From Acidobacteriota bacterium (GTDB taxonomy: Bacteria; Actinomycetota; Acidimicrobiia; Acidimicrobiales; CADCSY01), in the NCBI GenBank assembly GCA_019510095.1, contig JAEKLB010000023.1:1-54307 (forward strand): 54,307 bases of DNA. The letters are read 5' to 3'. Both the position numbers and the translations under genes were made by a program. Positions 21,064 through 29,306 of the stretch are shown here, piece by piece (position 1 is the first letter of the stretch; every line of letters begins with the position of its first letter). Below the pieces are notes generated by a model. It was not told the DNA's origin, made no database searches, and worked only from the letters and a program-made list of their open reading frames with translations.

Positions 21064-21845
21064 GGCTTGGTTGCCTTGAGGCTGTACGAGAGCGGAACCG
21101 TCGAATCGGGCAGCGACCACATCCCATCCTCGCGGCGCACCATGGTGTCGTCGTTGAGGTTCCACGTCGTGGACGGCCACTCGTGCAGCCACTCGATGCG
21201 GAGCCCGGCTGTGGCCACCGCGGTCACCACGTCGCCGATGCCGTGGCTGAACTCCCAGCTGGCGTTGTGCTCGAACACCGCCTCGCGATCGGCGTAGGTG
21301 CCGTCGGGCTCGTCGAAGAACGCCGCTGAGCCCCCGCCGTACCCCTCGCCCCAGCGCAGCGCCGTCGCATACGGGTGCATCTCGGCGAGGTAGAGGAACC
21401 CAGCTGATCGCAGCAGCGACGCCACGGCCTTGGCCCACCGCCGGAGGTCGGGGAGCCAGATGAGAGCGCCCCACGACACGTAGACGATGTCGAAGTCGCC
21501 GTCGAGGGTGGCCCGGGCGTCCTCCACGGTCGACACCACGAAGCTGGCCCGGTCGGCGAGGTCGATCCGCATGGCCAGCTGCCGGGCGGCGTCGATAGCT
21601 GGCGCCGAGAAGTCGACGCCCACCGTCTCGGCGCCGAGTCGCGCCCAGGTGAGGGTGTCGAGCCCGAAGTGGCACTGGAGGTGGCACAGGCGCTTGCCGT
21701 CGACCGGTCCGACCTCGTCGACCTCGAACGGGGCGAGCGTCGAGCGGCCGGCGACGAAGCTGTCGACGTCGTAGAAGTCAGACGCGACGTGCGAGGGCAC
21801 CCGCTCGTCCCAGAGGCGCCGGTTGATCTCGACCCGCTCGTCCAT
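21060..21845 (-). CDS. Class-I SAM-dependent methyltransferase
   Basis: The 261-residue product starts MDERVEINRRLWDERVPSHV. The SAM-binding region is LCHLQCHFGLDTLTWARLGAETVGVDFS, with a later FDIVYVSWGALIWL strand (motif post-II). This resembles the general methyltransferase_25/UbiE-like fold. The substrate is unknown. The protein ends 3 bases before the amidotransferase start frame, so a shared small-molecule substrate is possible but unproven. ATG 21845 is used; the track extends into ligC. Confidence 0.86.
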   Translation of the reverse strand: MDERVEINRRLWDERVPSHVASDFYDVDSFVAGRSTLAPFEVDEVGPVDGKRLCHLQCHFGLDTLTWARLGAETVGVDFSAPAIDAARQLAMRIDLADRASFVVSTVEDARATLDGDFDIVYVSWGALIWLPDLRRWAKAVASLLRSAGFLYLAEMHPYATALRWGEGYGGGSAAFFDEPDGTYADREAVFEHNASWEFSHGIGDVVTAVATAGLRIEWLHEWPSTTWNLNDDTMVRREDGMWSLPDSTVPLSYSLKATKP

Positions 21846-21868
21846 GGCGAGCGCAGCGTAAAGGTCGG

Positions 21869-22942
21869 TCAGGACGGCCGGAACACGCTGGCCAGCTCTT
21901 CGGGCACCGGCCGGTCGAGCTGGTCGTAGGTGCACGAGGCCGGTTCGCGATCGGGGCGCCACCGCACGAACTTGGTGGCGTGGCGGAAGCGGTTGCCCTG
22001 GAGGTTGTCGTAGCCGACCTCGGCCACCTGCTCGACCCGCAGGGGCTCCCACGACATGTCCTTGTTGGCGTTCCACCGGTTGCCGGCGCCGGGAAGCCGT
22101 TGCCCCTGCTCGGCCATGACCGCGGTGGCCCAGTCGCGCCAGGGGTGCCCGTCGAGCGCGTTGTCCCGCAGTGGTGCCACCTCCTCGACCAGCTCTCGCC
22201 GGCGGGCGGCGGAGAACGATGTCGCCACGCCGACGTGGTTGAGGTGGCCGGCGTCGTCGTAGAGGCCGAGGAGGAGCGAGCCGATGCCTTCGCCGTCCTT
22301 GTGCCACCGGAAGCCAGCCACCGCGCAGTCGGCAGTGCGATCGTGCTTCACCTTCAGCATGACCCGCTTGTCCTCCTGGTACTGGAGGTCGACCGACTTG
22401 GCGACGACACCGTCGAGCCCGGCGCCCTCGAAGCGGTCGAACCAGTCGGAGGCCACGGTCGGGTCGGTCGTCGCCGGCGTGAGGTGCACCGGTGAGACGG
22501 CGTCGGCGAGCGCGGCTTCCAACGCGGCTCGGCGGTCGGAGAACGGTCGACCGCGGAGGTCGTCATCGCCGAGGGCGAGAAGGTCGAAGGCGACGAACGA
22601 CGCCGGCGTCTGCTCGGCCAGCAGCTTGATGCGTGATGCGGCCGGATGGATTCGCTGTTGGAGGGCGTCGAAGTCGAGCCCGTGGGAGGAGGCGATCACG
22701 ATCTCGCCATCGAGCACCACCCGATCGGGAAGCTGTTCACCGAGGGCGATCACCAGCTCGGGGAAGTAGCGGGTGAGCGGCTTCTCGTTGCGGCTGCCGA
22801 GCTCGATCTCGCTGCCGTCCTTGAACACGATGCAGCGGAAGCCGTCCCACTTGGGCTCGTAGACCAGGGAGTCGCCCGTCGGCAGCTCGCGGCTGAGCTT
22901 GGCCAGCATGGGCTTCACGGGGGGCATGACGGGGAGCTTCAC
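21869..22942 (-). CDS. ligC: ATP-dependent DNA ligase (LigC type)
   Basis: The 357-residue ligase matches the length and layout of mycobacterial LigC. It starts [17 protein letters not shown]. The adenylation motif [13 protein letters not shown] carries the catalytic lysine. Later motifs include [27 protein letters not shown] and [18 protein letters not shown], and an OB-fold follows. LigC enzymes act in base-excision repair or back up NHEJ; no Ku gene is seen here. The GTG start overlaps the glycosylase stop. Confidence 0.93.
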   Translation of the reverse strand: MKLPVMPPVKPMLAKLSRELPTGDSLVYEPKWDGFRCIVFKDGSEIELGSRNEKPLTRYFPELVIALGEQLPDRVVLDGEIVIASSHGLDFDALQQRIHPAASRIKLLAEQTPASFVAFDLLALGDDDLRGRPFSDRRAALEAALADAVSPVHLTPATTDPTVASDWFDRFEGAGLDGVVAKSVDLQYQEDKRVMLKVKHDRTADCAVAGFRWHKDGEGIGSLLLGLYDDAGHLNHVGVATSFSAARRRELVEEVAPLRDNALDGHPWRDWATAVMAEQGQRLPGAGNRWNANKDMSWEPLRVEQVAEVGYDNLQGNRFRHATKFVRWRPDREPASCTYDQLDRPVPEELASVFRPS

Positions 22943-23775
22943 TTGAGCAACCTCGAGAGACGTCGGTCGGCCAGGACCTTGCCGTCGGTCTGGCACGCGG
23001 GGCAGTAGGTCACCTCGTACGACTCGTACGACACCCGTTGCATGGTCTCGCCGCACGCCGGGCACGGCTGGCCGTGCTTGTGGTGGACGATCCAGTGGTC
23101 GCCGACCTTGGCGGGCAGACCGCCACGCCTGGCCCGCTCGTGGTCAAGACCCTCCTCGAGGACCTCGTGGATGGCGGTCAGCAAGCCCTCCCGTTGCGGC
23201 GCGCTGAGCGAGGCGAGTGACGCGTAGGGCGAGAGCTTGGCCCGGTGAAGGGCGTCGTCGGTGTAGCCCCGGCCCATGCCGGCGACGGTGCGCTGGTCGC
23301 GGAGGATGGTGTGGACCCGGCGCCGGTCGTCGCTGTGGCGAACGAGCTCGGCGAACTCGTCGCTGGTTGCCTCTGGGCCCAACCCCGCCATCGGGCCGTC
23401 ATCGCCCGGGCCGAGCACCCACCACCCGGCCTTGCGCTCGGTGCCGAACTCCTTGACGAGCACCGAGGGGCGGCCGGTGAAGCGAAGGCGCACGACGCCT
23501 TGCTTGGGCTTGGTGGCCTTGGGTGGGTCCTCGACATCGACCCGCCCGCCCTGGGACAGATGGATCAGCAGCCGCAGCCCGGCACCGAAGTCCCACACGA
23601 GGTACTTGCCGCGCCGCCCGACGCCTTCGAGGGTGCGCCCCACGAGGGAGGCCGGGTCGGGGTCGAAGGTCTTGAGGGCGGCGAACTGCAAGGGCTGGTA
23701 ACCAGCGAGCTCGCCGCCCGCCACCGCGGCATCGAGTCGTTCGGCCAGCGCTTGCATCTCCGGCAGCTCAGGCAT
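22939..23775 (-). CDS. Fpg/Nei-family DNA glycosylase
   Basis: The 278-residue glycosylase/AP lyase removes oxidised bases. MPELPEMQ places the catalytic Pro and Glu at the N-terminus after Met removal, and [10 protein letters not shown] supplies the conserved lysine. The H2TH region reads [20 protein letters not shown], where Arg replaces the Asn usual in the GIGN motif. A zinc finger CPAC...CPAC ends near [11 protein letters not shown]. It is coupled to ligC (GTGA) and overlaps the upstream peptidase gene by 8 bases. Confidence 0.92.
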   Translation of the reverse strand: MPELPEMQALAERLDAAVAGGELAGYQPLQFAALKTFDPDPASLVGRTLEGVGRRGKYLVWDFGAGLRLLIHLSQGGRVDVEDPPKATKPKQGVVRLRFTGRPSVLVKEFGTERKAGWWVLGPGDDGPMAGLGPEATSDEFAELVRHSDDRRRVHTILRDQRTVAGMGRGYTDDALHRAKLSPYASLASLSAPQREGLLTAIHEVLEEGLDHERARRGGLPAKVGDHWIVHHKHGQPCPACGETMQRVSYESYEVTYCPACQTDGKVLADRRLSRLLK

Positions 23776-24847
23776 CGTCAGCTCCGAGGAGCTCGCGTGC
23801 CCGGGCGGCGCGTGACGCCAGGTTCTCCGGGAGCCCGTCGAGGGTGGGCGGCAGCCCGGAGGTGGCCAGCGACACCAGCAGCTCGACCTCGGCCAGCCAG
23901 TCGTCGACCAGCACCGTCTCTGGCGCGATCCCCTCGCCGGCGTCAGCGGCGTTGTGGTAGTTGCCGAGCGGCACCGCCAGGCCCGACGCCCGGTACCCGA
24001 GGGCCGAGAACACTGTCGCCTCGCACACGCCGCCGTCCATCAGCTTGCGGCGGTAGGGCACACCGGCGCGCTCGGCCGCGGCGCGGAGGGCCTCGGTGAG
24101 GCCGTTGTCGAACACGCTCATGCGATCACCGACGCGCACGATCACGCCCGCTCCTTGCGGCGCCTCGGGCAGCGCCTTCGAGCACTCGAGGGAGACGACG
24201 CTGGCGTTGCTCGGCACGGTGCCGAGCCGGGCCGCTTCGAACGCGCCGAGCAGCCCGTCCTCCTCCGCCCTGGTGAACAAGCCCCAGACCGGCACGGCCG
24301 GCTCGGGCACCCGGTCGAGGCAGGCGAGGATGGCGGCCACGCCGAGCAGGTCGTCGCAGACCCGCACGGTGATGCGGCCGTCGTCGATCGACCAGCCGGG
24401 AAAGCCCCACATGGCGAGGTCGCCGGCGCCGGCCTCACCCTCGAGGAGCTCGGCGGTGGCGCCGGTCAACGACCCGTCGGGCCGGAGCTCGGCGGCGGTC
24501 AGTCGGGCTCGCCCGGCACGGTCGACCTCGCCAGGGCGGAACACATCGACTGGTGTGCCGGCGATGTCGCCGACCGGGCGGACCCCGCCGCGGAACTCGA
24601 GGCTGACCTGGCCGGCATCGACCGAGGTGACGACGAAGCCGGGGTGGTCGAGGTGAGCGACGAGCACCAGCGGTGGCAGGCCGTTGGCGGCGCCCGACTT
24701 CACCAGCACGTTGCCGGCGGCGTCCCGGCTGGCGTCGAGCCCCCGCTCGGCTGCGAAGTCGACGCAGAACCCGGCGGTGAGGTCCTCGAGGAACGGCACC
24801 GTGGGCAGCGACAGGAGCGCTTCGGCGATGGCGAGGGGATCGGTCAC
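23768..24847 (-). CDS. M42-like metallopeptidase
   Basis: The 359-residue protein contains [50 protein letters not shown] and the late [15 protein letters not shown]. These are in the order of M42 (or related M20/M28) aminopeptidase motifs, with candidate zinc ligands His, Asp, Glu and His. It presumably cleaves N-terminal residues from peptides in the cytoplasm. GTG 24847 has no evident ribosome-binding site. The 3' end overlaps the glycosylase gene. Confidence 0.86.
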   Translation of the reverse strand: MTDPLAIAEALLSLPTVPFLEDLTAGFCVDFAAERGLDASRDAAGNVLVKSGAANGLPPLVLVAHLDHPGFVVTSVDAGQVSLEFRGGVRPVGDIAGTPVDVFRPGEVDRAGRARLTAAELRPDGSLTGATAELLEGEAGAGDLAMWGFPGWSIDDGRITVRVCDDLLGVAAILACLDRVPEPAVPVWGLFTRAEEDGLLGAFEAARLGTVPSNASVVSLECSKALPEAPQGAGVIVRVGDRMSVFDNGLTEALRAAAERAGVPYRRKLMDGGVCEATVFSALGYRASGLAVPLGNYHNAADAGEGIAPETVLVDDWLAEVELLVSLATSGLPPTLDGLPENLASRAARARELLGADDA

Positions 24848-24879
24848 TCGCGGAGGAGGCTAGGGCCGCCCCGGGGCTC

Positions 24880-25665
24880 TCAGCCCGCGAACCGGCGGTG
24901 GAAGGCGATGGCCGCGGCCGTCGCCACGTTGAGCGAGTCGATCTCGCCGGCGAGCGGGATCCGCACGCGGACGTCGGCCGCGCTCAGGGCCGCATCGCTC
25001 AGGCCCGGGCCCTCGGCGCCGAGGACGAAGCACACCCGCTCCATGTCGTCGAGGTCGGCAATGGTGTGGTCGCCGCCTGGCGTGAGTGCGGCCACCGTGA
25101 GGCCCGCCCGCCGGGCCAGGTCGAGATCGCCAGGCCAGTCGCCCAGGCGGGTGAAGGGCACCGCCAGCACGTGACCGAGCGAGACCCGTACCGTGCGGCG
25201 ATAGAGCGGATCGGCGCAGGTCGGGTCGAGCAGCACGGCATCGACGCCGAGGGCGGCGGCGTTGCGGAACAGCACGCCGAGGTTCTCGTGGTTGTTGACC
25301 CCCTCGAGCACGGCCACGGTGCGGGCGCCGTGCAGCACCTCGTCGGGGTGGCGCAGGGGCGGGCGGTCGGCAACGGCGACGATGCCCCGATGCAGCGGGA
25401 AGCCGGCGACGGCGTCGAGGACCGGTTGGTCGGCGACGTACAGCGGGATGTCGATGCCGGCCAGCATGGAGGCCACCCCTGCGGCCCGGGACGGAGCGAC
25501 GAGAGCCGAGCGGAGGATCGCGCCGTTGGCGATCGCCCGTTCGAGCACGAGCCGTCCCTCGCAGACGAAGACATGGCCGGCCCGCTGGAGCTCGCCGTCG
25601 GTCATCCCGACGTAGTCGGCCACTCGCGGATCGCCGGGATCACCGATCGTCACGCTGGTGGCCAC
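24880..25665 (-). CDS. TrmH/SpoU-family RNA 2'-O-methyltransferase
   Basis: The 261-residue SPOUT enzyme has an N-terminal substrate-binding part (VFVCEGRLVLERAI). The trefoil-knot catalytic domain contains EGVNNHENLGVLFRNAAALG (motif 1), CFVLGAEGPGLSD (motif 2) and IPLAGEIDSLNVATAAAIAFH (motif 3). It probably methylates ribose in tRNA or rRNA; the target base cannot be deduced. It is divergent from the membrane gene at 25715. Confidence 0.92.
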   Translation of the reverse strand: MATSVTIGDPGDPRVADYVGMTDGELQRAGHVFVCEGRLVLERAIANGAILRSALVAPSRAAGVASMLAGIDIPLYVADQPVLDAVAGFPLHRGIVAVADRPPLRHPDEVLHGARTVAVLEGVNNHENLGVLFRNAAALGVDAVLLDPTCADPLYRRTVRVSLGHVLAVPFTRLGDWPGDLDLARRAGLTVAALTPGGDHTIADLDDMERVCFVLGAEGPGLSDAALSAADVRVRIPLAGEIDSLNVATAAAIAFHRRFAG

Positions 25666-25714
25666 CGCCGCGAGCGTGTCAGCTCCGGCGGCGGGGCGGG
25701 GTAGGGGCAGGACG

Positions 25715-27148
25715 ATGACGTGGCTGTGGTCGCCGGGCGACTGGTTGGGCCGGCTGCTCTTCCAGCGGGGGTTGGCGCTCGTCTACGTGCTCGCCTTCGT
25801 GGCGGCGGCCCGGCAAGGACCCGCGCTCCTCGGCGAGCGCGGCCTGTTGCCGGTGCCACAGTTCGTTCGGGGCCGCCGGTTCCGTGACCTCCCGAGCCTC
25901 TTCACGGTGCGGTACTCCGACCGGCTGTGGGTCACCGTCTCCTGGCTCGGTGCCGCGCTGGCAGCCGCCGCGCTGATCGGGGTGATCGACGCCGGACCGA
26001 TCGGGGTGTCGATGCTCGGCTGGTTCGTGCTGTGGGCGCTCTACCTGTCGATCGTCAACGTCGGTCAGCAGTGGTACGGCTTCGGCTGGGAGTCGTTGCT
26101 CCTGGAGACCGGCTTCCTCGCCATCTTCCTCGGCCCTCGCTCGATGGCGCCACCGTGGCTGGTGCTGCTGCTGCTCCGGTGGTTGCTCTTCCGCGTGGAG
26201 TTCGGGGCCGGCCTCATCAAGATCCGCGGCGACCAGTGCTGGCGCGATCTCACGTGCCTGCGGTACCACCACGAGACCCAGCCGATGCCGAACCCGCTCA
26301 GCTGGTACTTCCACCACCTCCCGATGTCGTTGCACCGCATCGAGGTGGGCGCCAACCACGTGACCCAGCTGGCGGTGCCCTTCCTGCTCTTCCTGCCGCA
26401 ACCCATCGCCGGCATCGGGGCCAGCGTCATGGTGATCACCCAGTGCTGGTTGCTGCTGAGTGGCAACTTCGCCTGGCTCAACACGGTCACGATCGTCGTG
26501 GGGCTCTCGGTGGTGGGCGGTCCGGTGGTGGGCCCGCTCCTCGGTGTGGACCCTCCAGCATTGGTGCACGACGGGCCGGGATGGTTCGCCGCCATCCTGG
26601 TCGCCGTCGCCGCCGTCATCGCGGTCCTGAGTCGCCGGCCGGCCCGCAACCTGGTGTCCCGCCGCCAGCTCATGAACGCCAGCTTCGACAAGCTCCACCT
26701 GGTCAACACCTATGGCGCCTTCGGCAGCATCACCAAGGTGCGCCACGAGATCATCGTGGAGGGCAGGCTCGGTTCCGAGTGGCGGCCCTACGAGTTCAAG
26801 GGCAAGCCGGGAGACGTCAACCGCCGCCCCCCGCAGGTGGCGCCCTACCACCTTCGGCTCGATTGGCTGCTGTGGTTCGCCGCCCTCTCACCTGGCTACG
26901 CCGAGCGATGGTGGCCCACCTTCGTCACCCGGCTGCTCGAGAACGACGAACCGACGCTCCGGCTCCTGCGCACCAACCCCTTCCCCGATCGACCCCCCGA
27001 GGAGATCAGAGCCCGGTTCTTTCGCTACCGCTACACGACGCCCGCCGAGCGGAAGGCAACCGGCGGCGCCTGGTGGCACCGCGACCTCGTCGGCGAGTTC
27101 ATGGCACCGGTCAGCCGTGCTGCCGAGGCCTCACGACCTCGCCGGTAG
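25715..27148 (+). CDS. Lipase-maturation-factor (LMF)-family membrane protein
   Basis: ATG 25715 (GGGGCAGGA upstream) gives 477 residues; the track GTG would add 19. It has many membrane segments, for example GLALVYVLAFVAAA and PPWLVLLLLRWLLFRVEFGAG, followed by KIRGDQCWRDLTCLRYHHETQPMPNPLSWYFHHLP and, after more helices, YGAFGSITKVRHEI. These are hallmarks of the LMF1-like family. Eukaryotic LMF1 helps lipases fold in the ER. The bacterial role is unknown and is not assumed to be the same. Confidence 0.88.
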   Translation: MTWLWSPGDWLGRLLFQRGLALVYVLAFVAAARQGPALLGERGLLPVPQFVRGRRFRDLPSLFTVRYSDRLWVTVSWLGAALAAAALIGVIDAGPIGVSMLGWFVLWALYLSIVNVGQQWYGFGWESLLLETGFLAIFLGPRSMAPPWLVLLLLRWLLFRVEFGAGLIKIRGDQCWRDLTCLRYHHETQPMPNPLSWYFHHLPMSLHRIEVGANHVTQLAVPFLLFLPQPIAGIGASVMVITQCWLLLSGNFAWLNTVTIVVGLSVVGGPVVGPLLGVDPPALVHDGPGWFAAILVAVAAVIAVLSRRPARNLVSRRQLMNASFDKLHLVNTYGAFGSITKVRHEIIVEGRLGSEWRPYEFKGKPGDVNRRPPQVAPYHLRLDWLLWFAALSPGYAERWWPTFVTRLLENDEPTLRLLRTNPFPDRPPEEIRARFFRYRYTTPAERKATGGAWWHRDLVGEFMAPVSRAAEASRPRR

Positions 27149-27165
27149 GCTCAGGAACCCAACTC

Positions 27166-27242
27166 GGGGACGTAGCTCAGCTGGCTAGAGCACCTGCTTT
27201 GCAAGCAGGGGGTCGTGGGTTCGAGTCCCATCGTCTCCACCA
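27166..27242 (+). tRNA. tRNA-Ala (anticodon TGC), CCA encoded
   Basis: The acceptor GGGGACG pairs with CGTCTCC. The D-arm is AGCTCAGCTGGCTAGAGC, the anticodon stem-loop is CCTGCTTTGCAAGCAGG with TGC, and the T-loop is TTCGAGTC. The discriminator A is followed by an encoded CCA (27240-27242). The 3' half is duplicated about 1.9 kb downstream. Confidence 0.96.
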
Positions 27243-27376
27243 CGAAGGGCCTGATCACGGCGCTGCGATCGCGTCGTGCTGGCGTCTCGGGCGGAGCCCC
27301 TGGCGTCCGCGTCCCACTTCCGTGCCACAACGGCCAGAGTACGACGGTTGGCGTGACGCGACGCGAGAATCCATGG

Positions 27377-27859
27377 ATGGATTCGGACGGGCTGGAACGC
27401 GAGAGAGCAGGGATCCAGGCGTTCAGGCCCGTAGCCGAGCGGTTCTGCACGCTGGTCGAGTCCGAGCGGGCTCCGCTACGGGCCATCCTGGCTTCTGCCG
27501 TTGCACTCATCGCAGCGGCGCTTGAGCTGCCGGACATCGAGCCGAGCGAGGCCGACTACGACGACCCCGACGACCTCGATGACGACTGCCGGCTCGTCGC
27601 TACTCGGATCGGCGAAGCGGTTCGAGGCCACGACCCCTACTGGGAGGTGTTCGACCCTCGGCTCATGGATGAGCCGGTCGCGGGCAGCCTGATCGACGAC
27701 CTGAGCGACATCTACCGTGATCTGCGCCGCGGCTTGGCGATCGCGTCAGCCGGCTTTGCACCTGACGCGCTCTGGGAATGGAGGTTCTCGTTCGAGAGCC
27801 ACTGGGGCAACCACGCCGTCGATGCGATTCGGGTCTTGCATCGTGTCGTGGTGGACTGA
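27377..27859 (+). CDS. DUF5063-family protein
   Basis: The 160-residue product starts MDSDGLERERAGIQAF. An acidic stretch (DYDDPDDLDDDCRL) is followed by YWEVFDPRLMDEPVAGSLIDDLSDIYRDLRRGL and ALWEWRFSFESHWGNHAVDAIRVLH, the conserved core of DUF5063. Function is unknown in the family. ATG 27377 is preferred because the track ORF begins inside the tRNA. It sits inside the tRNA-Ala island. Confidence 0.8.
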   Translation: MDSDGLERERAGIQAFRPVAERFCTLVESERAPLRAILASAVALIAAALELPDIEPSEADYDDPDDLDDDCRLVATRIGEAVRGHDPYWEVFDPRLMDEPVAGSLIDDLSDIYRDLRRGLAIASAGFAPDALWEWRFSFESHWGNHAVDAIRVLHRVVVD

Positions 27860-27875
27860 TCAGACTCACGGATCG

Positions 27876-28272
27876 ATGGACAAACTTCTCTCGCGTCCAC
27901 GACTGGCGACGAAAGCTGCGTTCATCGCCGTCGCCGTCCTTTCGGCGGCGTCGGTCTTGTGGCTCCGGCAGACCGCGGAAGCGCTTCTGCGCGTCGACTC
28001 CTTCGCCGGCGGTGTAGCCGAGGTCTTGTTCTGGGCCGCGCCTACGTTCGTCCTGTACATGCTGCTTGCGCGGTCCCGACTCGCGATTGTGATTGATGGC
28101 TGTGTCGTCATCGTGCTCTTGGTCTGGGGATGGTGGTCGTCCGCGACCGACTGGCACTCGACGGCATCGCTCGGGCCGGGAGGGGACGGGCTGGTTCCTC
28201 GGGCCGTTCCTCGTTGTCGTCGTCTGGTTCGCTGAGCGCGTTTACCGAGCGAGATCGGTGCGGAGTACCTGA
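27876..28272 (+). pseudogene. Small membrane protein interrupted by a frameshift
   Basis: From ATG 27876 the frame encodes three to four hydrophobic helices (AAFIAVAVLSAASVLWL, FWAAPTFVLYMLLA, AIVIDGCVVIVLLVWGWW). It then runs out of membrane-like sequence after SLGPGG. Skipping one G of the GGGG run at 28182-28185 restores GTGWFLGPFLVVVVWFAERVY and a TGA at 28270-28272 that abuts the next gene. A one-base insertion, biological or a sequencing error, is the simplest reading. Confidence 0.65.
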
Positions 28273-28641
28273 TCAGCCGATCGGCAGACGACGCACCCGA
28301 ATTCGATCGTTGCCGATGACGACGATCGCACCTTCGCTGAGATCGTCCGCTACCGCGTCGAGGTTCGCCAGAAGCAGGGCCGCCTGGCGCTCTGCTCGAC
28401 GGGTGAACTCGCCTCTGAACAACACGATGCTCGGCACCGTCGCGTGTGCGTGGGCCACGAGGGTGCCGAAGTCGGTGTCGAGGGTGATCAACACGCGCTG
28501 GTCCTGGACGGCGTGGCTGAGGATGACCGGATCGGGAGCGCTCTTCAGGTTGATGTCGCGCACGTGGAGAACGTCGTGACCCGCCTCGCCGAGCAAACCA
28601 GCGACGCGTGGCGAGAGTCCTTCGTCGAGGAGGAACCTCAA
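28273..28641 (-). CDS. DUF5615 PIN-like toxin
   Basis: The 122-residue product begins MRFLLDEGLSPRVAGLLGEAGHDV and contains ITLDTDFGTLVAHA, giving the acidic residues expected of a PIN-like nuclease. Such proteins form toxin-antitoxin pairs with DUF433 antitoxins. The ATG overlaps the DUF433 stop (ATGA), so antitoxin and toxin are translated together. RNA cleavage is inferred from the family. Confidence 0.85.
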   Translation of the reverse strand: MRFLLDEGLSPRVAGLLGEAGHDVLHVRDINLKSAPDPVILSHAVQDQRVLITLDTDFGTLVAHAHATVPSIVLFRGEFTRRAERQAALLLANLDAVADDLSEGAIVVIGNDRIRVRRLPIG

Positions 28642-28868
28642 GCGCCTTGGCGGAGTGGGAGCTCGCGCTCGCGGACGGCTTCAGCGGCGTACTCGAGCGC
28701 CTGGCGGATGTCATTAGCCTCGAGGTCCGGATAGTCGGAGAGGATCTCCTCGGAGGTCATGCCCTCCGCGACCATCCCGACGACGGTCGCGACGGGGATG
28801 CGCAGGCCGCGGATGCAGGGAACGCCGCCCATCTTGTCGGGCTCGATGGTGATCCGGTCGTAGCGCAT
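28638..28868 (-). CDS. DUF433 antitoxin
   Basis: The 76-residue protein reads MRYDRITIEPDKMGGVPCIRG, then IPVATVVGMVAEGMTSEEILSDYPDL, the diagnostic DUF433 helix-turn-helix-like core. It would bind and neutralise the downstream PIN-like toxin and probably repress the pair. It is the first intact gene of the module. A broken small gene ends 18 bases upstream. Confidence 0.88.
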   Translation of the reverse strand: MRYDRITIEPDKMGGVPCIRGLRIPVATVVGMVAEGMTSEEILSDYPDLEANDIRQALEYAAEAVRERELPLRQGA

Positions 28869-28886
28869 CGGTCGGTCCTCCTTGGC

Positions 28887-29053
28887 TCACAGCGTACGAC
28901 CCCGAGCCCGGGCGAGCTCTTCGAGAACGCCCGTCCCTCTTCCTCGCTCAGCTCGTCGATGACCATCTCGTCGTGCGGCGGCAGCGGACGAGCGCGGTCA
29001 AGCAACTCCTCGACGGGCAGCTCCATGCTCGGCTCGTCCTGCACGTCGATCAT
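28887..29053 (-). pseudogene. Small acidic protein gene with a one-base deletion
   Basis: From ATG 29053 the frame reads MIDVQDEPSMELPVEELLD, then RARPLPPHDEMVIDELSEEEGRAF, and then drifts into nonsense. Restoring one base near 28925 continues it as LEELARARGRTL and a TGA at 28887-28889, giving a compact 55-residue protein. It resembles small acidic proteins found in other actinobacteria beside accessory genes. The family is not recognised. It may have been the first gene of the DUF433/DUF5615 operon. Confidence 0.55.
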
Positions 29054-29126
29054 CCTGCCTCCTCACGCGGCCGCTTGATCAGGTCTTTCGCGCGAAACCG
29101 CTGGTAGCGGGATCAGGCGATCCCGG

Positions 29127-29171
29127 TTTGCAAGCAGGGGTCCTGGGTTCGAGTCCCATCGTCTCCACCAC
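29127..29171 (+). repeat. Partial copy of the tRNA-Ala 3' half (att-like)
   Basis: These 45 bases, from TTTGCAAGCAGGGG to GTCTCCACCAC, copy tRNA-Ala positions from the anticodon loop through CCA, with one deleted base and one substitution in the variable-loop region. No 5' half is present. It is immediately preceded by a 7-bp hairpin, CGGGATC-AGGC-GATCCCG (29108-29125). Confidence 0.85.
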
Positions 29172-29274
29172 ATCGGTCTCACGGCGCGACGACCTGGCCC
29201 CTTCTGCGGTCGGTACTGCGGCCGATGTGACCGGCGGGATCGGAACAGCGAGAGCACGATCCGAGGATCCTGGT

Positions 29275-29291
29275 GTCGAAGGTCCTTCGAC
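29275..29291 (+). promoter_or_regulatory. Perfect inverted repeat upstream of an LLM oxidoreductase
   Basis: GTCGAAGG-T-CCTTCGAC is an 8-bp perfect inverted repeat with a single central base, 15 bases before the start codon. It could be a dimeric repressor operator or an mRNA hairpin near the translation start. No regulator gene is adjacent. Confidence 0.5.
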
Positions 29292-29306
29292 CGGTAAGCA
29301 GACCGC

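Larger units (their letters stand above)
27198..29171 (+). mobile_element. Remnant tRNA-Ala-targeted genomic island (no integrase left)
   Basis: Bounded on the left by the 3' half of intact tRNA-Ala (27198-27243) and on the right by a 45-base near-copy (29127-29171). This is the pattern left by integrase-mediated insertion at a tRNA. It holds a DUF5063 gene, a DUF433/DUF5615 toxin-antitoxin pair and two genes disrupted by single-base changes. No tyrosine integrase, excisionase or transposase is present, so it would be immobile on its own. Confidence 0.7.

Noticed and set aside
23954-25174. 406-aa plus-strand ORF over peptidase and TrmH genes
   Set aside because: Shadow of two genes with clear motifs.
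29127-29171. A second functional tRNA-Ala
   Set aside because: Only the 3' half is present and no acceptor 5' strand or D-arm precedes it.
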